In this document: positions 9,841 to 19,830 of the stretch, one piece after another | How positions within the stretch are numbered: position 1 is the first letter of the stretch | Layout of the letters: the number at the start of each line of letters is the position of its first letter | Assembly (NCBI GenBank): GCA_902627805.1 | Contig: CACOKN010000002.1 | Location: 140,810-204,809 of the forward strand | Reading direction: 5' to 3' | Source of the DNA: an uncultured Pelagibacteraceae bacterium | GTDB taxonomy: Bacteria > Pseudomonadota > Alphaproteobacteria > Pelagibacterales > Pelagibacteraceae | DNA length: 64,000 nucleotides | Notes under the pieces: generated by a model | What the model saw: the letters and a program-made list of their open reading frames with translations, nothing else | What the model was told of the DNA's origin: nothing | Databases searched by the model: none | Made by a program: the position numbers and the translations under genes

Positions 9841-10316
9841 TTTTTTTTTCTGTAGTCCCAAGGATATTCAAAAGTCATACCCCACATACCATTTTTATTT
9901 TTTTTGGCATAATTCTCATCCTCAATAAATTTTGAAGAATATTTCCTGTAAGCAAAAGCATAACCTTTACGAACAAGATACTTAGATAAACTTTGATTAT
10001 TTACAAAACATTCAGCTAAAATTCTCTTATATCGATCTATACCTTCTTTGACACATTTTACCTTGTTATTACTTATCTTGTTAATAAGTAATTTTTTTGC
10101 TTGTATTCCACATTGAATAACTTCATCATTCCTATTGCATATTTGTTTTATTTCAGGTGTATCAATGCCACTAAAACGAATTTTTTCCTTGTTTAAATGA
10201 ATAGTGTCTCCATCAATGACTTTTACTTTATTAGAGTTAAGATCAAGATATGTTGCCAAAAAAAAAATTAGACAAATACTAGTAAGTAAAAAGACTTTTG
10301 TTTTGTTTGAAAACAT
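9837..10316 (-). CDS. Thermonuclease (SNase)-like secreted or anchored protein
   Basis: 159 aa: an N-terminal hydrophobic segment (VFLLTSICLIFFLATYL) followed by a staphylococcal-nuclease fold. Catalytic-type residues are present: the Arg and Glu in IRFSGIDTPEIKQ, the Asp of VIDGDTIHL for Ca2+, and the second Arg in DRYKRILAECF. It likely cleaves DNA or RNA in the periplasm, possibly for nucleotide scavenging. It starts inside the 3' end of the MATE gene (38-nt overlap) and shares stop-codon bases with the permease on the other strand. Confidence 0.85.
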   Translation of the reverse strand: MFSNKTKVFLLTSICLIFFLATYLDLNSNKVKVIDGDTIHLNKEKIRFSGIDTPEIKQICNRNDEVIQCGIQAKKLLINKISNNKVKCVKEGIDRYKRILAECFVNNQSLSKYLVRKGYAFAYRKYSSKFIEDENYAKKNKNGMWGMTFEYPWDYRKKN

Positions 10317-11649
10317 TATTCAAAAAATACCCAATAAACATCAAAACTGCAATTCCCATAAACCAATTTGTTACTAAAATTGTATAAAAAATATCTTCAT
10401 AATCTCCTCCTTTAATATTAATCACATACCATAAACTTAAAAAAGGAAGGGCTGTTAATCTTAGAATGCTTAAATATAGACTATATAATGGTTTTTTGAC
10501 TGCTTGGAATACTGCTGTAGTTATAAAAAAGACAGGATAAATTGGGCCAATTAATGCTGCAACTTTTAAGTATATTGCACCATGCTTAATTGCCTCTGAG
10601 TTGTCTGTGAATAATGAAACTAAAAACTCTGCACCAAAAAAAATTACTATTCCTGCGCATATCATAAAAGATGATCCAAAAAAAAGAGCTTTTCTATATA
10701 ATTCTCTTAATCTATTATAATTTTTTGCTCCAAAATTTTGTCCACCAATAGATAATACTGCAGTATTTAATCCAATTACTGGAAGCAAAAAGACTTGTTC
10801 AATTCTTAAAGCAGCACCATAACCAGCAGTAGCTAAATCTCCAAATTGACCAATAAAGTAAAGAATATTAAATAAACCAACACCTATTAACAGCATACTA
10901 AACATCACGGGAATTGTCTGATACAAGAGTTCACCTAGAAGATCAAATTTTGGAATAAAACACACAGGTTTAAGATATTGTTTTAATTCACAACAATAAA
11001 CTTTATATGCCAAATATATAAGACCAATAAATTGTGCAACTACAGTAGCTATTGCAAGTCCAGCTATACCAAATGCTGGAATAAAACCATAACCAAAAAT
11101 AAATAATGGATTTAAAAAGATATTTAAAAAGAAACTAAAAATTAAAACATTCCTATAACTTTTTGTATCTCCTTGTGCATTTAATGTTCCATTTAAAGAA
11201 ATTTGTATCAAAACAATTATAGTTCCATAAAAAATTACATCTAGATATTTTCTAGTTAATATAATTGCCTCTTGATCTGACCCCATAAGAGAAAGTAAAA
11301 AATCTGAAACATTCAAACCAAAAAAAGTAACTAAAATCGATAAGAAAATTGCAAAAATAATTGATTGGGCAATAAATAATGATGCCTTATTTTTGTTATT
11401 AGCACCTAAATTATTTCCAATTAAAGTATTAGTTCCTGCAGTTAGTCCTACTCCTATAGCAATAATGGTAAAATAAATTGGAAATGATTTTGCAATCGCT
11501 GCTATTGCTTCAGCAGATATTCTTCCTGCAAACCATGTATCTACTAGATTGTAAAAAGTTTGAAATAATGAACCAACACTTGCTGGTATAGTTACTTTTC
11601 TTAGTAAAAACCATATTGGATCTTTGGTTAATTTGAACGATTGTGACAA
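10279..11649 (-). CDS. MATE family efflux transporter
   Basis: 456-aa inner-membrane protein with about 12 hydrophobic segments in two halves. MATE landmarks are SVGSLFQTFYNLVDTWFAGRIS near the N-terminus, the interior GLTAGTNTLIGNNLGA and the second-half equivalent LNTAVLSIGGQNFGAKNY. The family exports cationic drugs or metabolites using Na+ or H+. Substrate unknown. It is followed by the overlapping nuclease gene and sits 8 nt downstream of trhO, so the genes form one minus-strand unit. Confidence 0.92.
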   Translation of the reverse strand: MSQSFKLTKDPIWFLLRKVTIPASVGSLFQTFYNLVDTWFAGRISAEAIAAIAKSFPIYFTIIAIGVGLTAGTNTLIGNNLGANNKNKASLFIAQSIIFAIFLSILVTFFGLNVSDFLLSLMGSDQEAIILTRKYLDVIFYGTIIVLIQISLNGTLNAQGDTKSYRNVLIFSFFLNIFLNPLFIFGYGFIPAFGIAGLAIATVVAQFIGLIYLAYKVYCCELKQYLKPVCFIPKFDLLGELLYQTIPVMFSMLLIGVGLFNILYFIGQFGDLATAGYGAALRIEQVFLLPVIGLNTAVLSIGGQNFGAKNYNRLRELYRKALFFGSSFMICAGIVIFFGAEFLVSLFTDNSEAIKHGAIYLKVAALIGPIYPVFFITTAVFQAVKKPLYSLYLSILRLTALPFLSLWYVINIKGGDYEDIFYTILVTNWFMGIAVLMFIGYFLNNVFKQNKSLFTY

Positions 11650-11657
11650 TTAAATCC

Positions 11658-12566
11658 TTAGTTAAATTCTTTTTGAAAATTATATTTTTTTCCTGCTAAT
11701 TTTGCCTTATATATCTGACTTTGTCTCATTCTAAAACGAGATTTTTGGTTTTTTGAGAGTTTATCAAAACAATTAGGACAAGTAACACCCTCCTCAAATC
11801 TTTTAGATTTTTTATCTTTTGTTGAAATTGGTTGTCTACACCCACCGCAAATTGAATAGGTTCCTTGTACTAATCCATGTTTAAGAGTTACTCTATTATC
11901 AAATACAAAACACTCACCTTTCCATAAACTGTTTTTTTGTTTAATTTTTTTTAAGTAATTTAAAATTCCACCCTTTAATTGATAAATATTTTTAAAACCT
12001 TTTTTTTCTAAAAATACAGAAGCTTTTTCACACCTGATTCCACCAGTGCAAAACATTGCTATTGGCTGATCTTTTTTTAACTTTTTTAAGTATTTTGGGA
12101 AATCTCTAAAGTTGTCTATATTTGGATTTACCGATTTTTTAAAAGAACCAACTTTATGCTCAAAAGGTTTTCTTGCATCTAACAAAAAAGTTTTCTTATT
12201 TTTTATTAATTCATTCCATTTAGTTGGTTCAATATGAGTATTCTTTTTTTTAATTCTATTTGAGATTTTAAGATCCATTGGAACGACTTCTTTTTTAATT
12301 TTTACTTTAGATTTGTGGAAAGGTTTGAATTTACTTTTTGAATTATTGAAACTATCAAATTCTTTAATATTAAAAATTTTTTTTAATTTAATAATTGTAG
12401 CCTTAATATCTTTATTTTTTCCAGATATAGATCCATTTAAACCCTCTTTTGATACAATAATTGATCCATATATGTTTTTATTTACTAAAAAATTATTCAA
12501 TATTTTTTGATTTTTTTTTAAATTATTTATTTTTTGAAATTTATAAAATCCAAATACAGTAAACAT
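11658..12566 (-). CDS. trhO: tRNA uridine-34 hydroxylase, rhodanese type
   Basis: Catalyses oxygen-dependent hydroxylation of U34 in the tRNA anticodon, towards 5-methoxy/carboxymethoxy-uridine (UPF0176/YceA family). The 302-aa protein has an N-terminal ferredoxin-like domain with IIVSKEGLNGSISG, a rhodanese domain with the active-site Cys in FCTGGIRCEKAS, and a C-terminal Cys cluster (CGGCRQPIS, CPNCFDK). The start overlaps the stop of the upstream O-methyltransferase by one base. A methyltransferase next to a U34 hydroxylase is interesting, but that gene belongs to a different family from CmoB or TrmR-proven enzymes unless shown otherwise. Confidence 0.9.
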   Translation of the reverse strand: MFTVFGFYKFQKINNLKKNQKILNNFLVNKNIYGSIIVSKEGLNGSISGKNKDIKATIIKLKKIFNIKEFDSFNNSKSKFKPFHKSKVKIKKEVVPMDLKISNRIKKKNTHIEPTKWNELIKNKKTFLLDARKPFEHKVGSFKKSVNPNIDNFRDFPKYLKKLKKDQPIAMFCTGGIRCEKASVFLEKKGFKNIYQLKGGILNYLKKIKQKNSLWKGECFVFDNRVTLKHGLVQGTYSICGGCRQPISTKDKKSKRFEEGVTCPNCFDKLSKNQKSRFRMRQSQIYKAKLAGKKYNFQKEFN

Positions 12567-13216
12567 TAAATCTTCCTACAGACAGTCATTCCGTCTCCAA
12601 AAGGTACCATGACCTTTTCAATTCTTTTGTCCTTTGAAATAAAATGATTTAAATCTCTAATACTTTTCGTATATTTGTCATTTATATCTTTGTTAACAAC
12701 TTCTCCATGCCATAAAACATTATCGATTATTACTAAACCCTCTTTATTCAATAGATCTAGTGAAATTTCATAATATTTTTGGTAATTCATTTTATCAGCA
12801 TCAATAAAAACTAAATCAAATTTTTCGTTTCTAATACTCATCAAGCTTTCTAAAGCTGGTTTAATTATTGTTTTAATTTTGTGATTTTGATTAGCTTTTT
12901 TAAAAAAATTTTGAGCAATTTTATTTGTTTCTTTATTTTTATCTAAAGCAATTATACTACCTTCATCTGGTAATGCTAAAGCCATAGACAACGTACTTAA
13001 ACCTGTAAAAGTTCCTATCTCTAAGACTTTTGTAATTTTGGAGATCTTAATAATCAAATGTAAAAATTGACATTGGGAAATAGATATCTGCATTCTTTTA
13101 ATATCACCAAGTGATAAGTTATAGTCTATTATTTCTTTTTGAATTGGATGTAATTTTAAACCATTCTTGAGGATGTAATCTTGTAAATGTTTTGTGATAT
13201 TAAGGTCTGAACCCAT
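12566..13216 (-). CDS. SAM-dependent O-methyltransferase (TrmR / caffeoyl-CoA OMT family)
   Basis: 216 aa, class I methyltransferase of the PF01596 type. The SAM motif I VLEIGTFTGLSTLSMALAL and the acidic loop IIALDKNKE are clear, as are the metal-binding FDLVFIDADKMNYQKYYE and IIDNVLWHGEV. Bacterial members of this family include TrmR, which O-methylates 5-hydroxyuridine at tRNA position 34. The gene is translationally coupled (1-nt overlap) to trhO, which makes that hydroxyl group. A TrmR role is therefore a strong contextual inference, not proven by motif alone. Confidence 0.85.
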   Translation of the reverse strand: MGSDLNITKHLQDYILKNGLKLHPIQKEIIDYNLSLGDIKRMQISISQCQFLHLIIKISKITKVLEIGTFTGLSTLSMALALPDEGSIIALDKNKETNKIAQNFFKKANQNHKIKTIIKPALESLMSIRNEKFDLVFIDADKMNYQKYYEISLDLLNKEGLVIIDNVLWHGEVVNKDINDKYTKSIRDLNHFISKDKRIEKVMVPFGDGMTVCRKI

Positions 13217-13220
13217 AACC

Positions 13221-14696
13221 TTATAATTTTTTCTTCAGGATCTCATTGATTAATTGAGGATTAGCTTTTCCACCAGATGCTTTCATTGCTTGACCAACAA
13301 AAAAACCAAATAATTTTTCTTTACCTTGTTTATATTCAATAGCTTTTTCTCTGTTATCATTAATTATTTTATCAATTAAAGCCTCTAATGCCTTTGGATC
13401 ACTTTGTTGCTTTAATCCTTTTTCCTCAACAATTTTTTGTGGGTCTTTATCTCCATCAATCATTAATTCAAAAACAGTTTTTGCTATTTTTCCTGAAATG
13501 GTTCCATTCTTAATTAGATTTATCAATATGGCGAAGTTCTTAGCACTCACTGGACTTTGAGAAATTTCTAAACCTTTACTATTTAAAACAGCAAATAGTT
13601 CTCCTGTAATCCAATTGACTGCTAACTTAATATCTTTGTTCTTGCCCATTTTAGCTACAACTTCTTCAAAGAATTTTGCGGTATCAATATCAGACACTAA
13701 AATATTGGCTTCATAAGGAGACAATTTAAACTCTTCAATAAATCTTTTCTTTTTATCATCTGGAAGTTCTGGAATATCATTCTTAAGTTCTTCAATAAAT
13801 TTTTCCGATACCTCCAAAGGTAATAAATCAGGGTCAGGAAAATATCTGTAATCATGAGCATCTTCTTTTGATCGCATTGATCTTGTCTCATTTTTCTTCG
13901 TATCAAAAAGTCTTGTTTCTTGATCAATAGTTTTGCCCTCTTCAATTAAATCAACTTGCCTATTAGCCTCATATTCTATTGCCATTTGCATAAACTTAAT
14001 TGAATTAACATTTTTAATTTCACATCGAGTACCAAATTCTTTAGATCCTTTTGGTCTTACAGAAACATTCACATCCGCTCTTAAAGAGCCTTCTTGCATA
14101 TTTCCGTCACAAGTTCCTAGGTATCTCATTATGGATCGTAATTTTTTAATGTATGCATTAACCTCATCCGGAGATCTTAGATCAGGCTTGCTCACTATTT
14201 CCATTAAAGCTACCCCTGACCTGTTTAAATCTACAAAAGTATTTTGTGGATCAAGATCATGAATACTTTTTCCAGCATCTTGTTCTAGATGTAATCTTTC
14301 TATACCTACTTCTTTTTGACCATTAGGCATATCCAAAATAACTTTACCCTCACCTACTATTGGATCTTTAAATTGTGATATTTGATATCCTTGAGGTAAA
14401 TCAGCATAAAAATAATTTTTTCTATCAAATACAGATCGTTTATTAATTTTTGCATTAAGACCAATACCAGTTTTAATAGCTTGTTTAATACAAAATTCAT
14501 TTATTACAGGTAGCATTCCTGGAAATGCAGCGTCAACTAAACTTACTTGTGTATTTGGTTCAGCACCAAATTTAGTTGATGAAGAAGAAAATAGTTTTGA
14601 CTCAGATAATACTTGAGCATGTACCTCTAATCCAATTACAACTTCATATTGATTATCTTTCCGATCAATCAAATATTCTTTGTTTTTCTTATTCAC
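13221..14696 (-). CDS. gatB: Asp-tRNA(Asn)/Glu-tRNA(Gln) amidotransferase subunit B
   Basis: tRNA-binding and kinase subunit of GatCAB, which converts misacylated Glu-tRNA(Gln) and Asp-tRNA(Asn) to the amide forms. The 491-aa protein has the N-terminal cradle with [38 protein letters not shown] and [10 protein letters not shown], and ends in the YqeY-like tail domain ([24 protein letters not shown]). It overlaps gatA by 4 nt (ATGA). Its presence suggests reliance on indirect Gln/Asn-tRNA synthesis. Confidence 0.96.
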   Translation of the reverse strand: MNKKNKEYLIDRKDNQYEVVIGLEVHAQVLSESKLFSSSSTKFGAEPNTQVSLVDAAFPGMLPVINEFCIKQAIKTGIGLNAKINKRSVFDRKNYFYADLPQGYQISQFKDPIVGEGKVILDMPNGQKEVGIERLHLEQDAGKSIHDLDPQNTFVDLNRSGVALMEIVSKPDLRSPDEVNAYIKKLRSIMRYLGTCDGNMQEGSLRADVNVSVRPKGSKEFGTRCEIKNVNSIKFMQMAIEYEANRQVDLIEEGKTIDQETRLFDTKKNETRSMRSKEDAHDYRYFPDPDLLPLEVSEKFIEELKNDIPELPDDKKKRFIEEFKLSPYEANILVSDIDTAKFFEEVVAKMGKNKDIKLAVNWITGELFAVLNSKGLEISQSPVSAKNFAILINLIKNGTISGKIAKTVFELMIDGDKDPQKIVEEKGLKQQSDPKALEALIDKIINDNREKAIEYKQGKEKLFGFFVGQAMKASGGKANPQLINEILKKKL

Positions 14697-16150
14697 TTAA
14701 TCCACCAATCAGTAATTTTGTTTTTAAAAATTATTTTCTCCTCCATAGCAAAGGCAATGTTTAATATATTTTGTTCATCAAAGGCTTTACCGATTATTTG
14801 TAAACCTAGAGGATAACCTTTAGTATCGTGTCCTGCAGGAATTGATATGCCAGGCAGGCCTGCCAAATTAACTGGTACTGTAAATATATCATTTAAATAC
14901 ATTGAAACTGGATCATTTGTTTTTTCACCTATTTTAAAAGCTGAGCTAGGTGTTGATGGCGTTAAAATTGCATCAACTTTCTTATATGCCTCATCAAAAT
15001 CATTTTTGATAAGTTTTCTCACTTTTTGAGCTTTAAGATAGTATGCATCATAATAACCAGATGATAATACATAAGTTCCAATCATAATTCTTCTTTGAAC
15101 TTCTGCACCAAAACCTTCAGATCTAGTTTTTTCATACATATCAATTAAATTTTCACCTTTGGCTCTGTATCCATACTTTACACCATCATATCTCGCTAAA
15201 TTAGAAGATGCCTCTGCTGGAGCAACAATATAATACGTTGGTAAAGCATAACTTGTGTGTGGAAGTGATATGTCGATTGTTTCAGCACCACAATCTTTTA
15301 CGTATTGAATACCTTTTTGCCACAGATCCTCAATTTCTTTTGGCATACCATCAACTCTGTATTCTTTTGGAATTCCAATTTTTTTTCCTTTGATATTTTT
15401 TGTAAGTTCTTTGCTATAATGATTTCTTTTGAAATTAATCGAAGTCGAATCTTTTGGATCGTATGTGCTGATTACTTCTTGCAATAAAGCACAATCTTTT
15501 ACATTTTGGGCCATTGGTCCTGCTTGATCTAATGAAGAAGCAAAAGCAACTATCCCATATCTTGAGCAACTTCCGTATGTTGGTTTTAGACCTACAATTC
15601 CAGTAAATGAAGCTGGTTGTCTAATTGATCCTCCAGTATCAGTACCAATCGTGATTGGAGTTAATTGTCCAGCAACTGCTGATGCTGAACCACCTGATGA
15701 ACCACCAGGGACTAAATTCTTATCAATAGGATTTTGTACGTTTCCAAAATGACTTGTCTCATTAGATGAACCCATTGCAAACTCATCACAATTTAATTTA
15801 CCCAAAAGTATTGCGCCTTCATCCCAAATATTTTTAGTAACTGTAGACTCATAAGTTGGTACAAAATTATTCAAAATTTTACTACCAGCAGTTGTTTTAA
15901 CATTTTTTGTACAGAATAAATCTTTAACTGCCATAGGTATTCCAGGTAATTTTAAATCTAAATTTGGTTTCTGATCAAACTTTTTTGCTTTATCTAAAGC
16001 CGATGTAAAATCATCTGTGATATAAGCATTTAATTCACTAGACTTTTCAGACCTCTGAATAAATGCTTTGGTCACATCTGTTGAAGAAAGTTTCTTATTT
16101 TTAATATTCTCTACTAATTCTGTTAAAGATTGTTTTGTAATGTCTGACAT
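14693..16150 (-). CDS. gatA: Asp-tRNA(Asn)/Glu-tRNA(Gln) amidotransferase subunit A
   Basis: Glutaminase (amidase-signature) subunit of GatCAB that releases ammonia for transamidation. The 485-aa protein shows the Ser-cisSer-Lys triad region: Lys in [14 protein letters not shown], and the Gly/Ser-rich [14 protein letters not shown] with [15 protein letters not shown]. Length is standard. It overlaps gatC by 1 nt and gatB by 4 nt in the order gatC-gatA-gatB. Confidence 0.97.
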   Translation of the reverse strand: MSDITKQSLTELVENIKNKKLSSTDVTKAFIQRSEKSSELNAYITDDFTSALDKAKKFDQKPNLDLKLPGIPMAVKDLFCTKNVKTTAGSKILNNFVPTYESTVTKNIWDEGAILLGKLNCDEFAMGSSNETSHFGNVQNPIDKNLVPGGSSGGSASAVAGQLTPITIGTDTGGSIRQPASFTGIVGLKPTYGSCSRYGIVAFASSLDQAGPMAQNVKDCALLQEVISTYDPKDSTSINFKRNHYSKELTKNIKGKKIGIPKEYRVDGMPKEIEDLWQKGIQYVKDCGAETIDISLPHTSYALPTYYIVAPAEASSNLARYDGVKYGYRAKGENLIDMYEKTRSEGFGAEVQRRIMIGTYVLSSGYYDAYYLKAQKVRKLIKNDFDEAYKKVDAILTPSTPSSAFKIGEKTNDPVSMYLNDIFTVPVNLAGLPGISIPAGHDTKGYPLGLQIIGKAFDEQNILNIAFAMEEKIIFKNKITDWWIK

Positions 16151-16437
16151 TATTCAATTACCTTTGGTACAACAAAATAATCCTCATTATCTTCAGGAGA
16201 ATTTTTAATTATTTGTTCTCTAATATTTTTACTTTTGATCTCATCAGATCTGAATTTTAAAGTTGTTTCGGCTATTGATGTTAATGGCTTTACATCATCT
16301 GTTTTTAATTCATTGAGCTTTTCAATAAATTCAAAAATTGAATTCAAATCATCAGCTAATTTTTCTGCCCTTTTTTCATCAACAGAAATTCTTGATAATT
16401 TAGATATGTGTTTTATTGTTTTAAGATCTATACTCAT
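16150..16437 (-). CDS. gatC: Asp-tRNA(Asn)/Glu-tRNA(Gln) amidotransferase subunit C
   Basis: Small belt subunit that stabilises the GatA-GatB contact. 95 aa with the family pattern [37 protein letters not shown] and a C-terminal [13 protein letters not shown]. First gene of the gatCAB operon, transcribed divergently from ruvX across a 50-nt gap. Confidence 0.95.
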   Translation of the reverse strand: MSIDLKTIKHISKLSRISVDEKRAEKLADDLNSIFEFIEKLNELKTDDVKPLTSIAETTLKFRSDEIKSKNIREQIIKNSPEDNEDYFVVPKVIE

Positions 16438-16487
16438 ATGCTATTTAGGTATGACGCAAACTATCATTTAAGTTAAAAATATACAAT

Positions 16488-16943
16488 ATGATCACGTTAG
16501 AGGAATTTAAAAAAAATCACTTAGATAAGTGCAGATTGATAGGTTTAGACCTTGGTTCAAAACGAATAGGAGTTTCAATTTGTGACGAAAAACAATTAAT
16601 TGCCACACCATTTATAACTATAGAAAAAAAATCCTCTCAAAACCTTATAGATCAACTTAAATCAATAATCATTGAAAACAACATAAAGGGAATCATAATA
16701 GGAAACCCCTTAAATATGGATGGCTCATCTGGCAAATCTTCTCAATCAGTAAAAGATGTTTCTACGTATATTGAAAAGAACATTGATATTCCAGTTTGTT
16801 TATGGGATGAGAGACTATCAACTGTTGGTGCATTTAATCTTTCCAGTCAATTAGATGTTAATGTAAGTAAAAGAGAAAAAAAAATTGATGAAAATGCTGC
16901 TGCTTTTATATTGCAAGGAGCAATAGATTTTTTGAACAATTAA
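16488..16943 (+). CDS. ruvX: Putative pre-16S rRNA nuclease / Holliday junction resolvase-like YqgF
   Basis: RNase H-fold protein of 151 aa implicated in 5' maturation of 16S rRNA (also described as a resolvase homologue). The acidic metal site is set by LIGLDLGSKRIGVSICD near the N-terminus, IIIGNPLNMDGSSG in the middle and LWDERLST followed by DENAAAFILQGAIDFL. Divergent from gatC and upstream of pyrB with a 42-nt gap, so it probably leads the pyrB-pyrC' transcript. Confidence 0.92.
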   Translation: MITLEEFKKNHLDKCRLIGLDLGSKRIGVSICDEKQLIATPFITIEKKSSQNLIDQLKSIIIENNIKGIIIGNPLNMDGSSGKSSQSVKDVSTYIEKNIDIPVCLWDERLSTVGAFNLSSQLDVNVSKREKKIDENAAAFILQGAIDFLNN

Positions 16944-16985
16944 TACTTGCTATTATACAACTTTATAGCTATAGAGTTGGTTTTA

Positions 16986-17927
16986 ATGGCAATTAAAACA
17001 AATAAAGCTATTAAAATTTCACAAAAACATCTGTTAGGTATCCAAGATTTATCTATAAATGATGTTAATCTAATACTTGATGAAGCTCACGATTTTATAA
17101 AAGTAAACCAAAGTAAAAATAAAAAAATTGATGCGCTAAGAGGAAAAACACAGATTAATTTATTTTTTGAGCCCTCAACAAGAACGCAAAGTTCATTTGA
17201 ATTAGCAGGTAAAAGACTTGGAGCTGACGTGATGTCAATGAATATAAGTAATTCTGCAATTAAAAAAGGTGAAACTCTTATTGATACAGCAATGACACTA
17301 AATGCTATGCATCCTGACATTATTGTAATAAGACACCAAGACTCTGGCGCATGTAATCTACTTTCTCAAAAAGTTAATTGTGCGGTTTTAAATGCCGGAG
17401 ATGGAAGAAGAGAGCACCCTACTCAAGCTTTATTGGATGCTCTGACAATTATAAATCGAAAAAAAAAAATTGAAGGTTTAAGAATTGCCATCTGTGGAGA
17501 TATCCTGCATTCAAGAGTAGCAAGATCTAATATTTATTTACTGAATATGTTAGGAGCAGAAGTAAATATAATTGCTCCCACAAATTTGATGCCAAAGGAA
17601 ATAGAAAAATTTGGTGTTAATACATTTACCGATATGAAAAAAGGATTAAAAGATTGTGATATTGTAATGATGTTAAGATTACAAAATGAAAGAATGACAA
17701 GTTCTTATCTCTCATCAAACAGAGAATATTATGAATATTATGGCCTTACACCAGATAAATTAGAACATGCAAAAGCTGATGCATTAATTATGCACCCAGG
17801 TCCAATGAATAGAGGTATTGAGATAGATACTAATTTAGCTGATGATATCAATAAAAGCGTAATTAAAGAACAAGTAGAACTAGGAGTTGCGGTAAGAATG
17901 GCATGTTTAAAGATTTTTTGTACTTAA
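16986..17927 (+). CDS. pyrB: Aspartate carbamoyltransferase catalytic subunit
   Basis: Transfers carbamoyl phosphate to aspartate in pyrimidine synthesis. The ORF track begins at a TTG (16947); I prefer the ATG at 16986, giving 313 aa beginning [18 protein letters not shown], which fits the family N-terminus. Motifs are [20 protein letters not shown] (carbamoyl-phosphate loop), [20 protein letters not shown] and [12 protein letters not shown]. No pyrI gene is nearby. The next gene starts directly at the base after the stop and encodes a metal-site-less dihydroorotase homologue, the usual partner of this class of ATCase. Confidence 0.96.
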   Translation: MAIKTNKAIKISQKHLLGIQDLSINDVNLILDEAHDFIKVNQSKNKKIDALRGKTQINLFFEPSTRTQSSFELAGKRLGADVMSMNISNSAIKKGETLIDTAMTLNAMHPDIIVIRHQDSGACNLLSQKVNCAVLNAGDGRREHPTQALLDALTIINRKKKIEGLRIAICGDILHSRVARSNIYLLNMLGAEVNIIAPTNLMPKEIEKFGVNTFTDMKKGLKDCDIVMMLRLQNERMTSSYLSSNREYYEYYGLTPDKLEHAKADALIMHPGPMNRGIEIDTNLADDINKSVIKEQVELGVAVRMACLKIFCT

Positions 17928-19214
17928 ATGAAAAAACAATATTTTATAAACGCTAATATAATTGACCCTTACAATTCAATTAACGAAATAGGTGGTCTTA
18001 TAATCTCTGAAGAAGGAAAGATAGAAGCGGTAGGAAAAAAAGTGAATACAAATAATCTTCCTTCAAGAGAAAAACCAATTGATTTAAATGGAAAATATAT
18101 ATTTCCAGGTTTAGTTGACATGCGAGTATTTGTTGGCGAACCAGGCTATGAATATAAAGAAAATTTTAGAACCTTAAGTAATGCTGCTTTAGCTGGTGGC
18201 GTAACTTCTGTGGTAACAATGCCAAATACTGATCCGATAATAGACAATGTATCTATAGTCGATTTTTTAAAAAGAAGAGGAAGAGATAAATCTCGAATAA
18301 ACATTTTTCCGTGTGCATCACTTACAAAAAATATTGAAGGAAACAATATGACAGAATTTGGTCTTCTCCAAAGTAAAGGTATAATAGCATTTACTGATGG
18401 CATTAAAACTATTCAAAATCCCAGATTAATGTCTCGGATAATGAATTCTGCAAAAGATATTGGCTGTTTAATAATGCAACATGCAGAAGATTATGAACTT
18501 GCAAAAAATGGGATGATAAATTCAGGCATTATCGCATCTAAATTAGGATTATCAGGTATTCCTGAGATCGCAGAAAGAATTTTGATTGAAAGAGATCTTA
18601 CTTTACTTGAAAAAGTAAAATGCAGATATCATATTTCTCAATTATCATCGCAAAAATCTATTGAAGTAATCAAACATAGGAAAGAAATCGTAAAATTCAC
18701 ATCGGGTGTTTCGATAAATAATCTCTCTTTAAATGAAAATGATATTGGTGATTTTAGAACTTTTTTAAAATTATCTCCACCTTTGAGGCTTGAGGAAGAT
18801 AGAATTGCTCTTGTGGAAGGATTAAAGGATGGAATAATAGATGTGATTGTTTCAGATCACAAACCTGAAGATGAAGAGTCGAAGAGATTAACATTTTCTC
18901 AAGCTGCGACAGGTGCATCAGGTATAGAAACTCTATTATCTTTAAGTTTAGAGTTATATCATAATGGATCCTTAAAATTAGAAACATTAATTAAAGCGCT
19001 TACTTCAAATCCTGCAAAAATTCTCAAAATAGATAAAGGCAACCTTTCCATTGGTAATGATGCAGATTTTTGTGTTGTAGATATAAGTAAACCATGGATT
19101 GTAAAAAAAGAAAAATTGGTTTCAAAATCAAAAAATACCTCAATTGAAGACAAAAAACTCCAAGGTAAGGTCACGAATACATTTGTAAAAGGAAAAGAAT
19201 TATTTAAGCTTTAG
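17928..19214 (+). CDS. Dihydroorotase-like protein lacking metal ligands (PyrC'/PyrX type)
   Basis: 428-aa class I dihydroorotase homologue directly abutting pyrB. The amidohydrolase frame is intact (FPGLVDMRVFVGEPGYEYKE, GGVTSVVTMPNTDP, VSDHKPEDEESK). However the defining H-x-H metal pair is R66-V-F68, and the second His of the usual HxxHxS motif is Q238 (YHISQLS). Such proteins in Pseudomonas and other Proteobacteria are catalytically dead and hold the ATCase dodecamer together. I infer a structural role with PyrB; a true pyrC must then be elsewhere. Confidence 0.88.
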   Translation: MKKQYFINANIIDPYNSINEIGGLIISEEGKIEAVGKKVNTNNLPSREKPIDLNGKYIFPGLVDMRVFVGEPGYEYKENFRTLSNAALAGGVTSVVTMPNTDPIIDNVSIVDFLKRRGRDKSRINIFPCASLTKNIEGNNMTEFGLLQSKGIIAFTDGIKTIQNPRLMSRIMNSAKDIGCLIMQHAEDYELAKNGMINSGIIASKLGLSGIPEIAERILIERDLTLLEKVKCRYHISQLSSQKSIEVIKHRKEIVKFTSGVSINNLSLNENDIGDFRTFLKLSPPLRLEEDRIALVEGLKDGIIDVIVSDHKPEDEESKRLTFSQAATGASGIETLLSLSLELYHNGSLKLETLIKALTSNPAKILKIDKGNLSIGNDADFCVVDISKPWIVKKEKLVSKSKNTSIEDKKLQGKVTNTFVKGKELFKL

Positions 19215-19215
19215 T

Positions 19216-19794
19216 ATGGATATTTTTTTGATAGGTATCATTTCCTACCTCATGGGCTCGATACCTTTTGGATATATACTTACAAAGATATTTTTAAAAA
19301 AAGATATAAGAGAAATCGGATCTGGTAATATTGGAGCTACTAATGCTTTAAGAACTGGTAACAAAAGTATTGGTTATTTCACGTTAGCATTAGATATTTT
19401 AAAAGCAATTATTCCAGTTATTTATGTAAAAATTTTCTACCAAGATTTTTTATATATTGCATCTTTATGTGCCTTTTTGGGTCATGTATTTCCAATTTGG
19501 CTTAGGTTTAAGGGTGGCAAAGGTGTTGCTACCTATGTTGGTATTTTATTTGCTATAAATTTGTATTTTGGAATTATATTTTCTGTATGTTGGTTTATAA
19601 CTTTTTTTATTTCAAAATTTTCATCACTTTCATCTTTAGTAGCTTCAATATCTATACCAATCTATCTATTAGTTTTCACTCAGCTTAATCAAGCAATTTT
19701 TTTTACAATCATGTTTATCTTGATTTTTTTTACTCACAGAGAAAATATTAAAAGATTGATAAATAAAGAGGAAACTAAGACAAAAATTTATTAA
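19216..19794 (+). CDS. plsY: Acyl-phosphate:glycerol-3-phosphate acyltransferase
   Basis: Integral membrane enzyme making lysophosphatidate from acyl phosphate and glycerol-3-phosphate. The 192-aa protein has about five to six hydrophobic segments and the three family motifs: GSIPFGYILTK, GSGNIGATNALRTGN and RFKGGKGVATYVG. It starts one base after the pyrC' stop. In many alphaproteobacteria plsY is followed by dprA and then topA; here topA follows directly. Confidence 0.95.
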   Translation: MDIFLIGIISYLMGSIPFGYILTKIFLKKDIREIGSGNIGATNALRTGNKSIGYFTLALDILKAIIPVIYVKIFYQDFLYIASLCAFLGHVFPIWLRFKGGKGVATYVGILFAINLYFGIIFSVCWFITFFISKFSSLSSLVASISIPIYLLVFTQLNQAIFFTIMFILIFFTHRENIKRLINKEETKTKIY

Positions 19795-19830
19795 ATTGAC
19801 TATCTAAAGCTTTTGGGTAGTTTGTAGTTT

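Noticed and set aside
13697-13945. 82-aa minus-strand ORF inside gatB
   Set aside because: Out-of-frame shadow of gatB on the same strand with no motif.
16947-16985. TTG-started N-terminal extension of pyrB
   Set aside because: The ATG at 16986 gives the normal family N-terminus; the 13 extra residues have no counterpart.
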